Source of the DNA: an uncultured Clostridia bacterium
GTDB taxonomy: Bacteria; Bacillota; Clostridia; HGM11514
Length of the DNA stretch: 11,656 bases
Direction: 5' to 3'
Assembly: GCA_934489915.1 (NCBI GenBank)
Contig: CAKSSZ010000032.1
Location: 1 to 11,656, forward strand
Below, one piece after another: positions 1 to 8,199 of the stretch. A program made the position numbers and the translations under genes. The stretch's first letter is position 1. The number at the start of each line of letters is the position of its first letter. Below the pieces are notes generated by a model. It did not search any database and was not told the origin of the DNA. It was given only the letters and a program-made list of their open reading frames with translations.

Positions 1-208
1 TACTTATGTATGTGACGGCAACCCCATTCCTACCTTTCAGGGCGAACCGGAGCGGATTACCGTACCGGAAGAAATTGATGAATTTACCCGGGAGCTGTGG
101 AGCAGCCTGGATGAGGAAAATAAAGTTTCTCTGTTCGTATGCTATCAGGATTTGAAAACCGGTGCAAAAGAGAAACGGTTAATCAATAAGAACGGAGGCG
201 CACAATGA
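1..208 (+). CDS. purO: IMP cyclohydrolase, PurO-like, C-terminal fragment (5' end outside window)
   Basis: This frame is open from the left edge (first full codon at position 2) and gives 68 residues ending at the TGA at 206-208. Early in it is TYVCDGNPIPTFQGEPERI, and later NKVSLFVCYQD and RLINKN. These match my recollection of the C-terminus of the PurO-type IMP cyclohydrolases of about 235 residues found in clostridia and archaea; I could not align it. Such enzymes close the FAICAR ring to give IMP, the last purine step, and are unrelated to the MGS-like cyclohydrolase domain at the N-terminus of ordinary PurH. The neighbour supports the call: the next gene is a PurH that lacks the cyclohydrolase domain. 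The stop overlaps the next start as ATGA, so the two genes are probably translationally coupled. Most of the protein, including any catalytic residues, lies outside the window. Confidence 0.75.
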   Translation, partial: TYVCDGNPIPTFQGEPERITVPEEIDEFTRELWSSLDEENKVSLFVCYQDLKTGAKEKRLINKNGGAQ

Positions 209-1383
209 AGGAATTTATTTTAAAGTACGGCTGCAACCCCAATCAAAAACCGGCAAAGATTGACCGTGCGGACGGATCGGAGTTACCTTTGGAGATCCTC
301 AACGGCCGGCCGGGATATATTAATTTTTTGGATGCCCTCAACAGCTGGCAGCTGGTGCGGGAGTTAAAACATGCAACAGGGCTGCCTTGTGCTGCTTCCT
401 TTAAGCATGTCAGCCCTACTTCGGCTGCTGTTGGTTTGCCCCTGTCACGGGAATTGAAGCTGGCCTGTTTTGTGGATGATATTGAAGGGCTGGATGATTC
501 CCCTCTGGCTTGTGCTTATGCCCGTGCACGGGGGACGGATCGGATGTCCTCCTTTGGCGATTGGATTGCGTTAAGCGATCCCTGCGACGAGGTGACGGCA
601 CGGTTGATTAAACGGGAGGTATCGGACGGGATCATTGCCCCGGGGTTTACTCCCGAGGCACTGGAGCTTTTAAAGAGCAAGCGGAAGGGCAATTATAATA
701 TTGTCCAAATTGATCCGGCTTATGAGCCGGAGGAGCTGGAGCAAAAGCAGGTGTTTGGGATCACCTTTACCCAGGCAAGAAACAATTGTGTGATGGAGGA
801 AGCCTTGCTGTCTCAAGTGGTGACGGAGGAAAAAACGATCCCGGCAGAGGCAAAGCGAGATTTACTGGTGGCATTGATTACATTAAAATACACCCAGTCC
901 AATTCCGTTTGCTACGCCAAGGAGGGACAGGCCATCGGTGTGGGAGCCGGGCAGCAATCCCGGATCCATTGTACCCGTCTTGCGGGTAATAAAGCGGATC
1001 TGTGGCATTTAAGACAGCATGAGCGGGTGCTGGCGCTGCCTTTTTTGGATTCTCTGGGACGGCCGGATCGAGACAATGTGATTGACGTGTATTTATCGGA
1101 CGAGGCGGAGGACGTGCTGGAGCATTGGCAGCAGTATTTTTCCCGTCGGCCGGAGCCGTTTACCCGTGAGGAAAAGAAAGCGTATTTAAGTACATTACGG
1201 GGTGTTTCCTTAGGGAGTGACGCATTCTTTCCCTTTGGTGATAATATTGAGCGGGCGCATAAAAGCGGTGTTTCTTACATTGCGCAGCCCGGCGGATCCA
1301 TTCGGGATGACCATGTGATTGCAGCTTGTAACCGATACGGTATGGCAATGGCGTTTACCGGCATTCGGTTGTTCCATCATTAA
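205..1383 (+). CDS. purH: Stand-alone AICAR formyltransferase (PurH transformylase domain only)
   Basis: This gene encodes 392 residues of phosphoribosylaminoimidazolecarboxamide formyltransferase, which moves the formyl group of 10-formyl-tetrahydrofolate to AICAR to give FAICAR. Usual bifunctional PurH is about 510-590 residues with a cyclohydrolase domain first; that domain is absent and the protein begins directly in the transformylase. Visible family motifs are SFKHVSP with the Lys67-His68 pair expected at the active site, YARARGTDRMSSFGD, SDGIIAPG, SNSVCYAKEGQAIGVGAGQQ near residues 232-251, SRIHCTR (252-258), SDAFFPF (338-344) and a C-terminal LFHH. The ATG at 205 follows GGAGG at 194-198 and overlaps the previous stop as ATGA. 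The product is the substrate of the cyclohydrolase encoded just upstream. The wording of several motifs and the LFHH ending resemble the eukaryotic ATIC domain as I recall it, more than the usual bacterial PurH ending. Function is secure; the lineage remark is from memory. Confidence 0.95.
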   Translation: MKEFILKYGCNPNQKPAKIDRADGSELPLEILNGRPGYINFLDALNSWQLVRELKHATGLPCAASFKHVSPTSAAVGLPLSRELKLACFVDDIEGLDDSPLACAYARARGTDRMSSFGDWIALSDPCDEVTARLIKREVSDGIIAPGFTPEALELLKSKRKGNYNIVQIDPAYEPEELEQKQVFGITFTQARNNCVMEEALLSQVVTEEKTIPAEAKRDLLVALITLKYTQSNSVCYAKEGQAIGVGAGQQSRIHCTRLAGNKADLWHLRQHERVLALPFLDSLGRPDRDNVIDVYLSDEAEDVLEHWQQYFSRRPEPFTREEKKAYLSTLRGVSLGSDAFFPFGDNIERAHKSGVSYIAQPGGSIRDDHVIAACNRYGMAMAFTGIRLFHH

Positions 1384-1404
1384 TCAAGAAGGAGGGGTGA
1401 GCTT

Positions 1405-2676
1405 ATGAAGGTTATGGTAATTGGCGGAGGCGGCCGGGAGCATGCATTGGTGCAAGCGTTAAAGGTCAGCCCGGAAATCAGCAGACTTTATGTACTGCCC
1501 GGCAACGGGGGTATGGAGCAGGACGGAATCTGCGTGCCGATCGGCGCCAAAGATTTGGACGGAATTGTTCGTTTTGCACAGAAGGAAGGGATTGAATTTG
1601 CCGTGGTTGCGCCGGATGATCCTTTGGTGCTGGGAGCGGTTGACCGCCTGGAGGCTTTGGGGATCCCGTGCTTCGGACCCAATCGGGCGGCGGCAGTGAT
1701 TGAAGGCAGCAAGGCGTTTGCGAAGGAGCTGATGGAAAAATATCATATTCCAACGGCGGGGTATCAGATGTTTACCGATATGGCAGAAGCCCTTTCTTAT
1801 TTACAGACCTTGTCCTTTCCGGCTGTGATCAAAGCGGACGGGCTGGCTCTGGGCAAGGGTGTTGTGATTGCCCAGTCCTTATCTGAGGGCGAGAGTGCGG
1901 TACGCTCCATGATGGAAGAAAAGGTGTTTGGCGAAAGCGGGAGCCGAATTGTGATTGAGGATTTTTTGACCGGCCCTGAGGTATCGGTTTTATGCTTTAC
2001 GGATGGAGAAACTCTGGTTCCTATGGTTTCTTCCATGGATCATAAGCGGGCTCTGGATGGGGATCAGGGATTGAACACCGGCGGTATGGGTACCGTTGCG
2101 CCCAACCCTTATTATACCGAGGCGGTAGAGCGGGAATGTATGAAAACCATTTTCCTGCCCACGATCCGTGCCATGAAGGCAGAGGGGAGGCCCTTTCGGG
2201 GATGCTTATATTTTGGGCTGATGCTGACTCCGAACGGCCCCAAGGTCATTGAGTATAACTGTCGGTTCGGTGACCCGGAAACCCAGGTGGTGCTGCCGCT
2301 GATGAAGAGCGATCTTTTTTCGGTGATGCGCCATGTGGCAACGGGTACTTTAAGTCAGGCTGACGTTGCATTTTCCAAGGATGCGGCATGCTGCGTGATT
2401 GTTGCGTCGGGCGGATATCCGAAATCCTATCAGTCCGGCTATGAAATCACCATGCCCCAAACGCTTGCCGACAACGAGCATATTTATATTGCCGGTGCCA
2501 AGCGGGAAGGGGATCGGCTGGTAACCGCCGGCGGTCGGGTGCTGGGGGCAGTGGCAACCGCTCCCACCTTACAGGAGGCCATTGACCGGGCTTATCGTTT
2601 AACAGAGAAAATATCGTTTCAGGACGCTCATTATCGGAAGGATATCGGACAACGGGCGCTTTTGGCGCTGCAATAA
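1405..2676 (+). CDS. purD: Phosphoribosylamine-glycine ligase (GAR synthetase)
   Basis: The 423-residue cytoplasmic ATP-grasp enzyme joins glycine to 5-phosphoribosylamine, forming GAR with ATP hydrolysis; this is the second committed purine step. The length is normal for bacterial PurD. Domains in order: N-terminal domain opening with MKVMVIGGGGREHAL, which carries the glycine-rich GGGGREH signature; ATP-grasp region with VIKADGLALGKGVVIA (Lys143 as a likely ATP contact), the loop LNTGGMGTVAPNP (Gly226-Gly227-Met228) and the metal/ATP-binding motif EYNCRFGDPETQ (residues 283-294, with Glu283, Asn285 and Asp290); then a C-terminal domain with CCVIVASGGYP. A strong AGGAGGGG site precedes the ATG. 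It sits 21 nt after the AICAR formyltransferase and 11 nt before purL, consistent with one operon. No defect or odd residue is visible. Confidence 0.97.
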   Translation: MKVMVIGGGGREHALVQALKVSPEISRLYVLPGNGGMEQDGICVPIGAKDLDGIVRFAQKEGIEFAVVAPDDPLVLGAVDRLEALGIPCFGPNRAAAVIEGSKAFAKELMEKYHIPTAGYQMFTDMAEALSYLQTLSFPAVIKADGLALGKGVVIAQSLSEGESAVRSMMEEKVFGESGSRIVIEDFLTGPEVSVLCFTDGETLVPMVSSMDHKRALDGDQGLNTGGMGTVAPNPYYTEAVERECMKTIFLPTIRAMKAEGRPFRGCLYFGLMLTPNGPKVIEYNCRFGDPETQVVLPLMKSDLFSVMRHVATGTLSQADVAFSKDAACCVIVASGGYPKSYQSGYEITMPQTLADNEHIYIAGAKREGDRLVTAGGRVLGAVATAPTLQEAIDRAYRLTEKISFQDAHYRKDIGQRALLALQ

Positions 2677-2687
2677 GGAGAACAAAG

Positions 2688-5600
2688 ATGGTATATCGAG
2701 TTTATGTGGAAAAGAAACCGTCGCTGGCATTGGAAGCGGCGGCATTGAAAGAGGATTTGACCGGATTGCTGCAAATCAGCGGCTTGGAAAAGCTGCGGCT
2801 GATCAACCGGTACGATGTGGAGCATATTGACAGAGACTTGTTTGAACAGTGCAAAGCCACCGTGTTTTCCGAGCCACAGTTGGATGTGGTATCCGATCTG
2901 CCGGAAACGGCAGGTGCGACGGTGTTTGCAGTAGAATATCTGCCCGGTCAGTTTGACCAGCGGGCGGATTCGGCCGCACAGTGTATCCAGATTATATCTC
3001 AGCAGGAAAAGCCGACGGTGCGGACGGCTCGGGTGTATTTGTTATATGGTGATCTGACCGATGACGAAGTGGAGCGGATCAAAAAATATGTGATTAACCC
3101 GGTAGAGTGCCGGGAAGCTTCTTTAGACCCCTATGAAACGCTGGATGCGACCTATGAAAAACCGGAGCGGGTTGCTGTGGTGAACGGCTTTTGCGGGATG
3201 ACCCGGGAAGAACTTTCCGGCATGGTTCGGGATATGGGGCTTGCAATGGATGAGGACGACATTGCTTTTTGCCAGCAATATTTTCAGCAGGAGCAGCGGG
3301 ACCCTACCATTACGGAAATTAAAATGATTGACACCTATTGGTCGGATCACTGCCGCCATACTACTTTTTTAACCACATTGGATCAAGTGACCTTTGAGGA
3401 TGAGGCGCTGGAAAAAACCTATCAGGATTATTTAGAAACCAGAAAGGCGCTGGGGCGAACCAAACCGGTTAATTTTATGGATCTTGCAACCTTAGCGGGA
3501 AAATATTTAAAGCAGCAGGGACTGCTGGAGCAGCTGGACAAATCGGAAGAAATTAATGCCTGCACAGTGAAAATGAAGGTGGCAACCGATCAGGGAGAAG
3601 AGGATTGGCTGCTGTTATTTAAGAACGAAACCCATAATCACCCGACCGAAATTGAACCCTTCGGCGGGGCGGCAACCTGCATCGGCGGGGCGATTCGCGA
3701 TCCTCTGTCCGGCCGGTCTTATGTGTATGCGGCCATGCGTGTGACAGGAGCGGCGGATCCGCTGACGCCTGTTTCCGAAACTCTGCCGGGCAAGCTGCCC
3801 CAGCGGAAAATTGTGACTACTGCGGCGGCAGGTTATAGCTCTTACGGGAATCAAATCGGCTTGGCTACCGGTATTGTGGACGAAATTTACCATCCGGGCT
3901 ATGCAGCTAAGCGTATGGAAATCGGCGCAGTGGTTGGCGCAGCTCCTGCGGCAAATGTACGCCGGGAATGCCCGGAGGCGGAGGATGTTGTGATTTTACT
4001 GGGCGGCCGAACCGGTCGGGACGGCTGCGGAGGCGCCACCGGATCTTCCAAATCTCATACGCTGTCATCTCTGGAGAGCTGTGGGGCAGAGGTGCAAAAG
4101 GGAAATGCTCCGGAGGAAAGAAAGCTGCAGAGGTTGTTCCGTAACCCAAAGGCGGCACGGCTCATTAAGCGCTGCAACGACTTTGGTGCAGGCGGTGTTT
4201 CTGTTGCCATTGGGGAATTGGCAGACGGGGTTTTGATTGACTTAAATGCGGTTCCTAAAAAATATGAGGGATTAGACGGTACAGAGCTTGCCATCAGTGA
4301 ATCCCAGGAAAGAATGGCGGTTGTGGTTGCGCCGTCGGATGCAGAGCGCTTTTGCCATCTGGCAGAGGAAGAGAATCTGGAGGCTACGGTTGTTGCCAAG
4401 GTGACAAAAGAGCCGAGATTGGTCATGACTTGGAACGGGGTTCAAATTGTTAACCTGTCCCGCGAATTTTTAAATTCCAACGGAGCGGAAAAGCATACGT
4501 CCGTTGCGGTTCCTCGGGGGGAAGCCTATCAAAAAAAACAAGGCGGCAGCTTTACTGCTCAAATGACCGAGCTTGCGCAGGATCTGAATGTTTGCTCCAA
4601 GCGGGGGCTGGGAGAGCGGTTTGATTCTACCATCGGCGCAGGCACCGTGCTGATGCCCTTTGGCGGCAAAAAGCAAAGAACCCCCATTCAGGCAATGGTA
4701 CATAAAATCCCGGTAGAACAGGGAGAAACGGATACCTGCTCTGTGATGGCATGGGGATATAACCCTTTTATTACAGAAAAAAATCCGTATCACGGGGCAT
4801 ATCTTGCAGTGGTGGAGTCGGTTTCTAAGTTAATTGCCGCAGGTGCGGAGTTTTCCGATGTATACCTGACCTTCCAGGAATATTTTGAGAAGCCGGGAAA
4901 GGATCCGAAGCGCTGGGGGCAGCCTATGGCAGCATTGTTGGGGGCATTCCGGGCGCAGAAGGAATTGGGCATTGCGGCAATCGGCGGGAAGGACTCAATG
5001 AGCGGCAGCTTTGAGCAGCTGGATGTGCCGCCGACGCTTTGTTCCTTTGCCATTACCACGGAAAGGGTCGGACACATTTTGTCTCCCGAATTTAAGCAAT
5101 CGGGGCAATGCGTCATTTGGCTGCGGCCGGAGCGGGATGAGGATGGCTTGCCCAAGGCGGAATCATTGAAGGAGATTTTTGCGAAGGTTGCTGCATACCG
5201 GAAGCAGGGAATTGTGACTGCCTGCTATACTCCCACATACGGCGGTGCGGCGGAGGCTGTCATGAAAATGACATTTGGAAATGAAATCGGATTTACCTTC
5301 TCGGAGGGACTTTCCTTACGGGAGCTGTTTGACTATGCTTACGGTTCCTTCCTGTTAGAGGTGAGCCGCCCCTGCCCGGGAGAAGTGATTTTGGGTACGA
5401 CTGTCGGAAAGCCTTCTTTATCCTACGGTCACCAGCAAATTTCCCTGGCACAGCTGACAGAAGGATATGAGGGCAAGCTGGAATCGGTATTTTCCTGTAA
5501 CATCAGCCAACCAAAGCAGGAAATTCCCACTCTGTCTTTTACTGCGGAAAATCGGATTTCTCCTCGGTATCGTGCAAAAAAACCGCAGGTGTTAATTCCT

Positions 5601-6377
5601 GTATTTCCTGGGACAAACTGCGAGTATGACACGGCAAGGGTGATGGCTGCCGCCGGTGCGGAGCCAAACATTATGGTCATTAATAATCTGACGGCACAGG
5701 GCATTTCAGATTCCGCAATGCGTTTTGCAAAGGCTGCAGAGCAGGCGCAGATGATTTTTATTCCCGGCGGTTTTTCCGGCGGTGACGAACCGGACGGTTC
5801 CGGGAAATTCATTACAGCCTTTTTCCGAAATGAGGCGGTCAAGCGGGAGGTAACCCATCTGTTGGATCAGCGGGACGGTTTGATTTGTGGCATCTGCAAC
5901 GGATTCCAGGCGTTGATTAAGCTGGGCTTGGTGCCCTATGGCAGGATTTTAGAGCCGGATGAACATGCGCCTACTTTAACCTATAATGTGATTGGCCGGC
6001 ACCAATCCAAGCTGGTCAGAACGAGGATTGCTTCTAACCTGTCACCTTGGCTGGCGGAGACCAAGCCCGGTGAAATTTATACCGTGCCGATCTCTCACGG
6101 TGAGGGGCGGTTTATCGGGGAAGAAGAGTTGATTCGCCAATTGATGGAGCGGGGGCAGATTGCCACCCAATATGTAGACGAGAACGGGCTGCCCAGCGAT
6201 CAGGTGCAGTACAATCCCAACGGTTCCTTCTATGCAATTGAAGGAATTACCTCGCCGGACGGAAGAGTGTTCGGTAAAATGGGTCATTCTGAGCGAATGG
6301 GTAAGGGTTTGTATCAGAATGTTCCGGGGTGCTTTGATCTGGGCATGTTCCGGGCGGCGGTACGCTATTTTCAATGA
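2688..6377 (+). CDS. purL: Phosphoribosylformylglycinamidine synthase, single-chain type
   Basis: This 1229-residue protein converts FGAR to FGAM using glutamine and ATP. It is the large single-chain form with synthetase and glutaminase fused, unlike the separate PurS, PurQ and short PurL of Bacillus. Domains in order: a PurS-like N-terminal part (about 1-150); a linker with DTYWSDHCRHT (residues 215-225, the conserved HCRH); the first synthetase half with NETHNHPTEIEPFGG (from Asn313); the second half with IGGKDSMSGS (from Ile765); and a class I glutamine amidotransferase from about residue 967, starting VLIPVFPGTNCEYD. The glutaminase triad appears intact: the likely nucleophile is Cys1070 in GICNGFQ, with His1200 and Glu1202 in GHSER. 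The length fits the clostridial large PurL group (about 1240). It has a TAAGGAG ribosome site and ends in tandem in-frame stops, TGA at 6375 and TAA at 6378. Confidence 0.97.
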   Translation: MVYRVYVEKKPSLALEAAALKEDLTGLLQISGLEKLRLINRYDVEHIDRDLFEQCKATVFSEPQLDVVSDLPETAGATVFAVEYLPGQFDQRADSAAQCIQIISQQEKPTVRTARVYLLYGDLTDDEVERIKKYVINPVECREASLDPYETLDATYEKPERVAVVNGFCGMTREELSGMVRDMGLAMDEDDIAFCQQYFQQEQRDPTITEIKMIDTYWSDHCRHTTFLTTLDQVTFEDEALEKTYQDYLETRKALGRTKPVNFMDLATLAGKYLKQQGLLEQLDKSEEINACTVKMKVATDQGEEDWLLLFKNETHNHPTEIEPFGGAATCIGGAIRDPLSGRSYVYAAMRVTGAADPLTPVSETLPGKLPQRKIVTTAAAGYSSYGNQIGLATGIVDEIYHPGYAAKRMEIGAVVGAAPAANVRRECPEAEDVVILLGGRTGRDGCGGATGSSKSHTLSSLESCGAEVQKGNAPEERKLQRLFRNPKAARLIKRCNDFGAGGVSVAIGELADGVLIDLNAVPKKYEGLDGTELAISESQERMAVVVAPSDAERFCHLAEEENLEATVVAKVTKEPRLVMTWNGVQIVNLSREFLNSNGAEKHTSVAVPRGEAYQKKQGGSFTAQMTELAQDLNVCSKRGLGERFDSTIGAGTVLMPFGGKKQRTPIQAMVHKIPVEQGETDTCSVMAWGYNPFITEKNPYHGAYLAVVESVSKLIAAGAEFSDVYLTFQEYFEKPGKDPKRWGQPMAALLGAFRAQKELGIAAIGGKDSMSGSFEQLDVPPTLCSFAITTERVGHILSPEFKQSGQCVIWLRPERDEDGLPKAESLKEIFAKVAAYRKQGIVTACYTPTYGGAAEAVMKMTFGNEIGFTFSEGLSLRELFDYAYGSFLLEVSRPCPGEVILGTTVGKPSLSYGHQQISLAQLTEGYEGKLESVFSCNISQPKQEIPTLSFTAENRISPRYRAKKPQVLIPVFPGTNCEYDTARVMAAAGAEPNIMVINNLTAQGISDSAMRFAKAAEQAQMIFIPGGFSGGDEPDGSGKFITAFFRNEAVKREVTHLLDQRDGLICGICNGFQALIKLGLVPYGRILEPDEHAPTLTYNVIGRHQSKLVRTRIASNLSPWLAETKPGEIYTVPISHGEGRFIGEEELIRQLMERGQIATQYVDENGLPSDQVQYNPNGSFYAIEGITSPDGRVFGKMGHSERMGKGLYQNVPGCFDLGMFRAAVRYFQ

Positions 6378-6395
6378 TAAAAAGGAGCGGGGAAA

Positions 6396-8060
6396 ATGAA
6401 AAGCGATATTGAAATTGCACAAGGGGTTACTATGCAGCCTGTGTCTGAAATTGCAGGCGAGCTTGGCATTGCCCCGGAATTGGTAGAGCAATACGGAAAA
6501 TATAAAGCAAAAATTGACTTGTCCTTATTAGAACAAAATCGACCGGCCGGGAAACTCATTTTGGTTACGGCGATTACGCCCACCCCTGCCGGCGAAGGGA
6601 AAACAACTACTACCATCGGCCTTGCGGACGGATTGCGCCGGCTCGGAAAACGGGTGGCAGCGGCGCTTCGAGAGCCATCCTTGGGGCCGGTGTTCGGGAT
6701 CAAAGGGGGCGCTGCAGGGGGCGGTTATGCTCAGGTCGTTCCCATGGAGGATATTAACCTGCATTTTACCGGTGATTTTCACGCCATCGGAGCAGCGAAT
6801 AATTTATTGGCTGCAATGGTGGATAACCACATTTATCAGGGGAACCGGCTGGGATTGGATCCTAAAAAAATCACATGGCGGCGGTGCGTGGATATGAATG
6901 ACCGCCAGCTGCGCCATGTGGTGGACGGCCTGGGAGGCGGCGTAAACGGCGTCCCTCGGGAGGACGGTTATGATATTACCGTGGCGTCTGAGGTGATGGC
7001 TGTGCTTTGTCTGGCGTCCTCTCTGGCTGATTTAAAGGAGCGGCTGGCTCGCATGATTGTAGGCTATACCTATGAGGGAGAGCCGGTTACGGCGGGAGAT
7101 TTGAAGGCACAGGGGGCGATGGCCGCCTTATTAAAGGATGCTTTAAAGCCCAATTTGGTACAAACCTTAGAGGGGACGCCCGCCTTTGTGCACGGGGGGC
7201 CGTTTGCCAATATTGCCCACGGCTGTAACTCGATTATGGCAACGAAAATGGCGTTGCAGCTGGGGGATTATGCGGTGACGGAAGCGGGCTTCGGTGCTGA
7301 TCTTGGCGCTCAGAAGTTTTTGGACATTAAATGCCGGGCGGCAGGGCTGGCGCCGTCGGCTGTTGTTCTGGTGGCGACGGTGCGCGCTTTGAAAATGCAT
7401 GGCGGATTGCCCAAAAGCGAATTGGATAAAGAAAATCTGGTCGCCTTAAAGGCGGGGATTCCCAATTTGCTGCGGCATATTGAAAATATGAAGCAGGTGT
7501 ACGGGCTGCCCTGTGTGGTTGCAGTGAACCGGTTCCCCACAGATACCCTCTCAGAAATTCATTTACTGATGGAACAGTGCCGGCAGCTGGATGTAAATGT
7601 GGTGTTGTCAGACGTATGGGCAAAAGGGGGAGAAGGGGGAATTGAGCTGGCACAGGAGGTCATTCGCCTGTGTGAAATGCCGTCGCAGTTTTCCTTTAGT
7701 TATCCTTTGGAGCTGGGGATTGCAGAAAAAATAGAGGCGGTTGTAAAACGAATCTATCGAGGGGACGAGGTGATCGTCACACCTGCTGCACAAAAGCAGA
7801 TAGAGAGCTTAACAAAGCTGGGATTTGACCGACTGCCTGTTTGCATTGCAAAAACCCAATACAGTTTTTCTGACGATCCGAAACGCCTGGGGGCGCCGGA
7901 ACATTTTGCCGTGACGGTGCGGCAGGTGAAGGTTTCTGCCGGAGCCGGATTTTTGGTGGTTTTAACCGGGGATGTTATGACCATGCCGGGGTTACCGAAG
8001 GTTCCTGCGGCGGAACAGATTGACGTAGATGAAAAGGGCGTTATTACGGGGTTATTTTAA
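6396..8060 (+). CDS. fhs: Formate-tetrahydrofolate ligase (10-formyl-THF synthetase)
   Basis: The 554-residue ATP-dependent enzyme condenses formate with tetrahydrofolate to give 10-formyl-tetrahydrofolate; the well-studied acetogen enzyme has about 559 residues. Key signatures are the P-loop TPTPAGEGKTTT (residues 61-72, with Lys69), REPSLGPVFGIKGG beginning at Arg92, GGYAQVVPMEDINLHFTGD, and EAGFGADLGAQKF in the middle. The C-terminus has VSAGAGFLVVLTGDVMTMPGLPK, typical of the family. The ATG follows an AAAAGGAG site, 18 nt after purL, so it is the last gene of the purine operon seen here. The position makes sense: its product is the formyl donor of the PurH transformylase four genes back, and of PurN if that is present upstream. 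It lets the cell use formate for purines and may also support other one-carbon routes. No acetogenesis genes are visible nearby, so a Wood-Ljungdahl role cannot be claimed. Confidence 0.97.
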   Translation: MKSDIEIAQGVTMQPVSEIAGELGIAPELVEQYGKYKAKIDLSLLEQNRPAGKLILVTAITPTPAGEGKTTTTIGLADGLRRLGKRVAAALREPSLGPVFGIKGGAAGGGYAQVVPMEDINLHFTGDFHAIGAANNLLAAMVDNHIYQGNRLGLDPKKITWRRCVDMNDRQLRHVVDGLGGGVNGVPREDGYDITVASEVMAVLCLASSLADLKERLARMIVGYTYEGEPVTAGDLKAQGAMAALLKDALKPNLVQTLEGTPAFVHGGPFANIAHGCNSIMATKMALQLGDYAVTEAGFGADLGAQKFLDIKCRAAGLAPSAVVLVATVRALKMHGGLPKSELDKENLVALKAGIPNLLRHIENMKQVYGLPCVVAVNRFPTDTLSEIHLLMEQCRQLDVNVVLSDVWAKGGEGGIELAQEVIRLCEMPSQFSFSYPLELGIAEKIEAVVKRIYRGDEVIVTPAAQKQIESLTKLGFDRLPVCIAKTQYSFSDDPKRLGAPEHFAVTVRQVKVSAGAGFLVVLTGDVMTMPGLPKVPAAEQIDVDEKGVITGLF

Positions 8061-8086
8061 TTTCTTGCTCTTTTTGCTCTGAATAT

Positions 8087-8131
8087 GGGGAAAAAAGAAG
8101 ATTTCCTCCGACATTTTTTTCGGGATTTTTT
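8087..8131 (+). terminator. Possible weak terminator after the purine operon
   Basis: A 7-bp stem can form between 8087-8093 (GGGGAAA) and 8102-8108 (TTTCCTC, with one G-T pair), with an 8-nt loop. A run of seven T begins at 8114, and a further T run (8126-8131) follows a second, imperfect TCCGA/TCGGGA pairing. The stem is short and the T-run starts about five bases after it, so termination may be partial. The rest of this 139-bp spacer holds only a short direct repeat, TTGCTCT at 8065 and 8074, and the promoter of the next gene. Confidence 0.35.
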
Positions 8132-8144
8132 GGCAGGAATAGTG

Positions 8145-8150
8145 TATAAT
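8145..8150 (+). promoter_or_regulatory. -10 element of a promoter for the small gene at 8200
   Basis: A perfect TATAAT lies 50 bp before the start codon. At a 16-18 bp distance upstream there is no good TTGACA match (the bases there are GGGATT-like), and the TG just before it is one base too close for a standard extended -10. Transcription would start near 8157, giving a leader of about 43 nt. The element suggests that the small gene is transcribed independently of the purine operon, though read-through cannot be excluded. Confidence 0.5.
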
Positions 8151-8199
8151 AAAGCTTGTCAAGGATACTGACGAATAAAAAATTGAGGGGGAACAGAAT

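Noticed and set aside
5429..5842. A 137-codon open frame on the - strand inside purL
   Set aside because: The opposite strand encodes the conserved glutaminase region of PurL; this is a by-product of codon bias.
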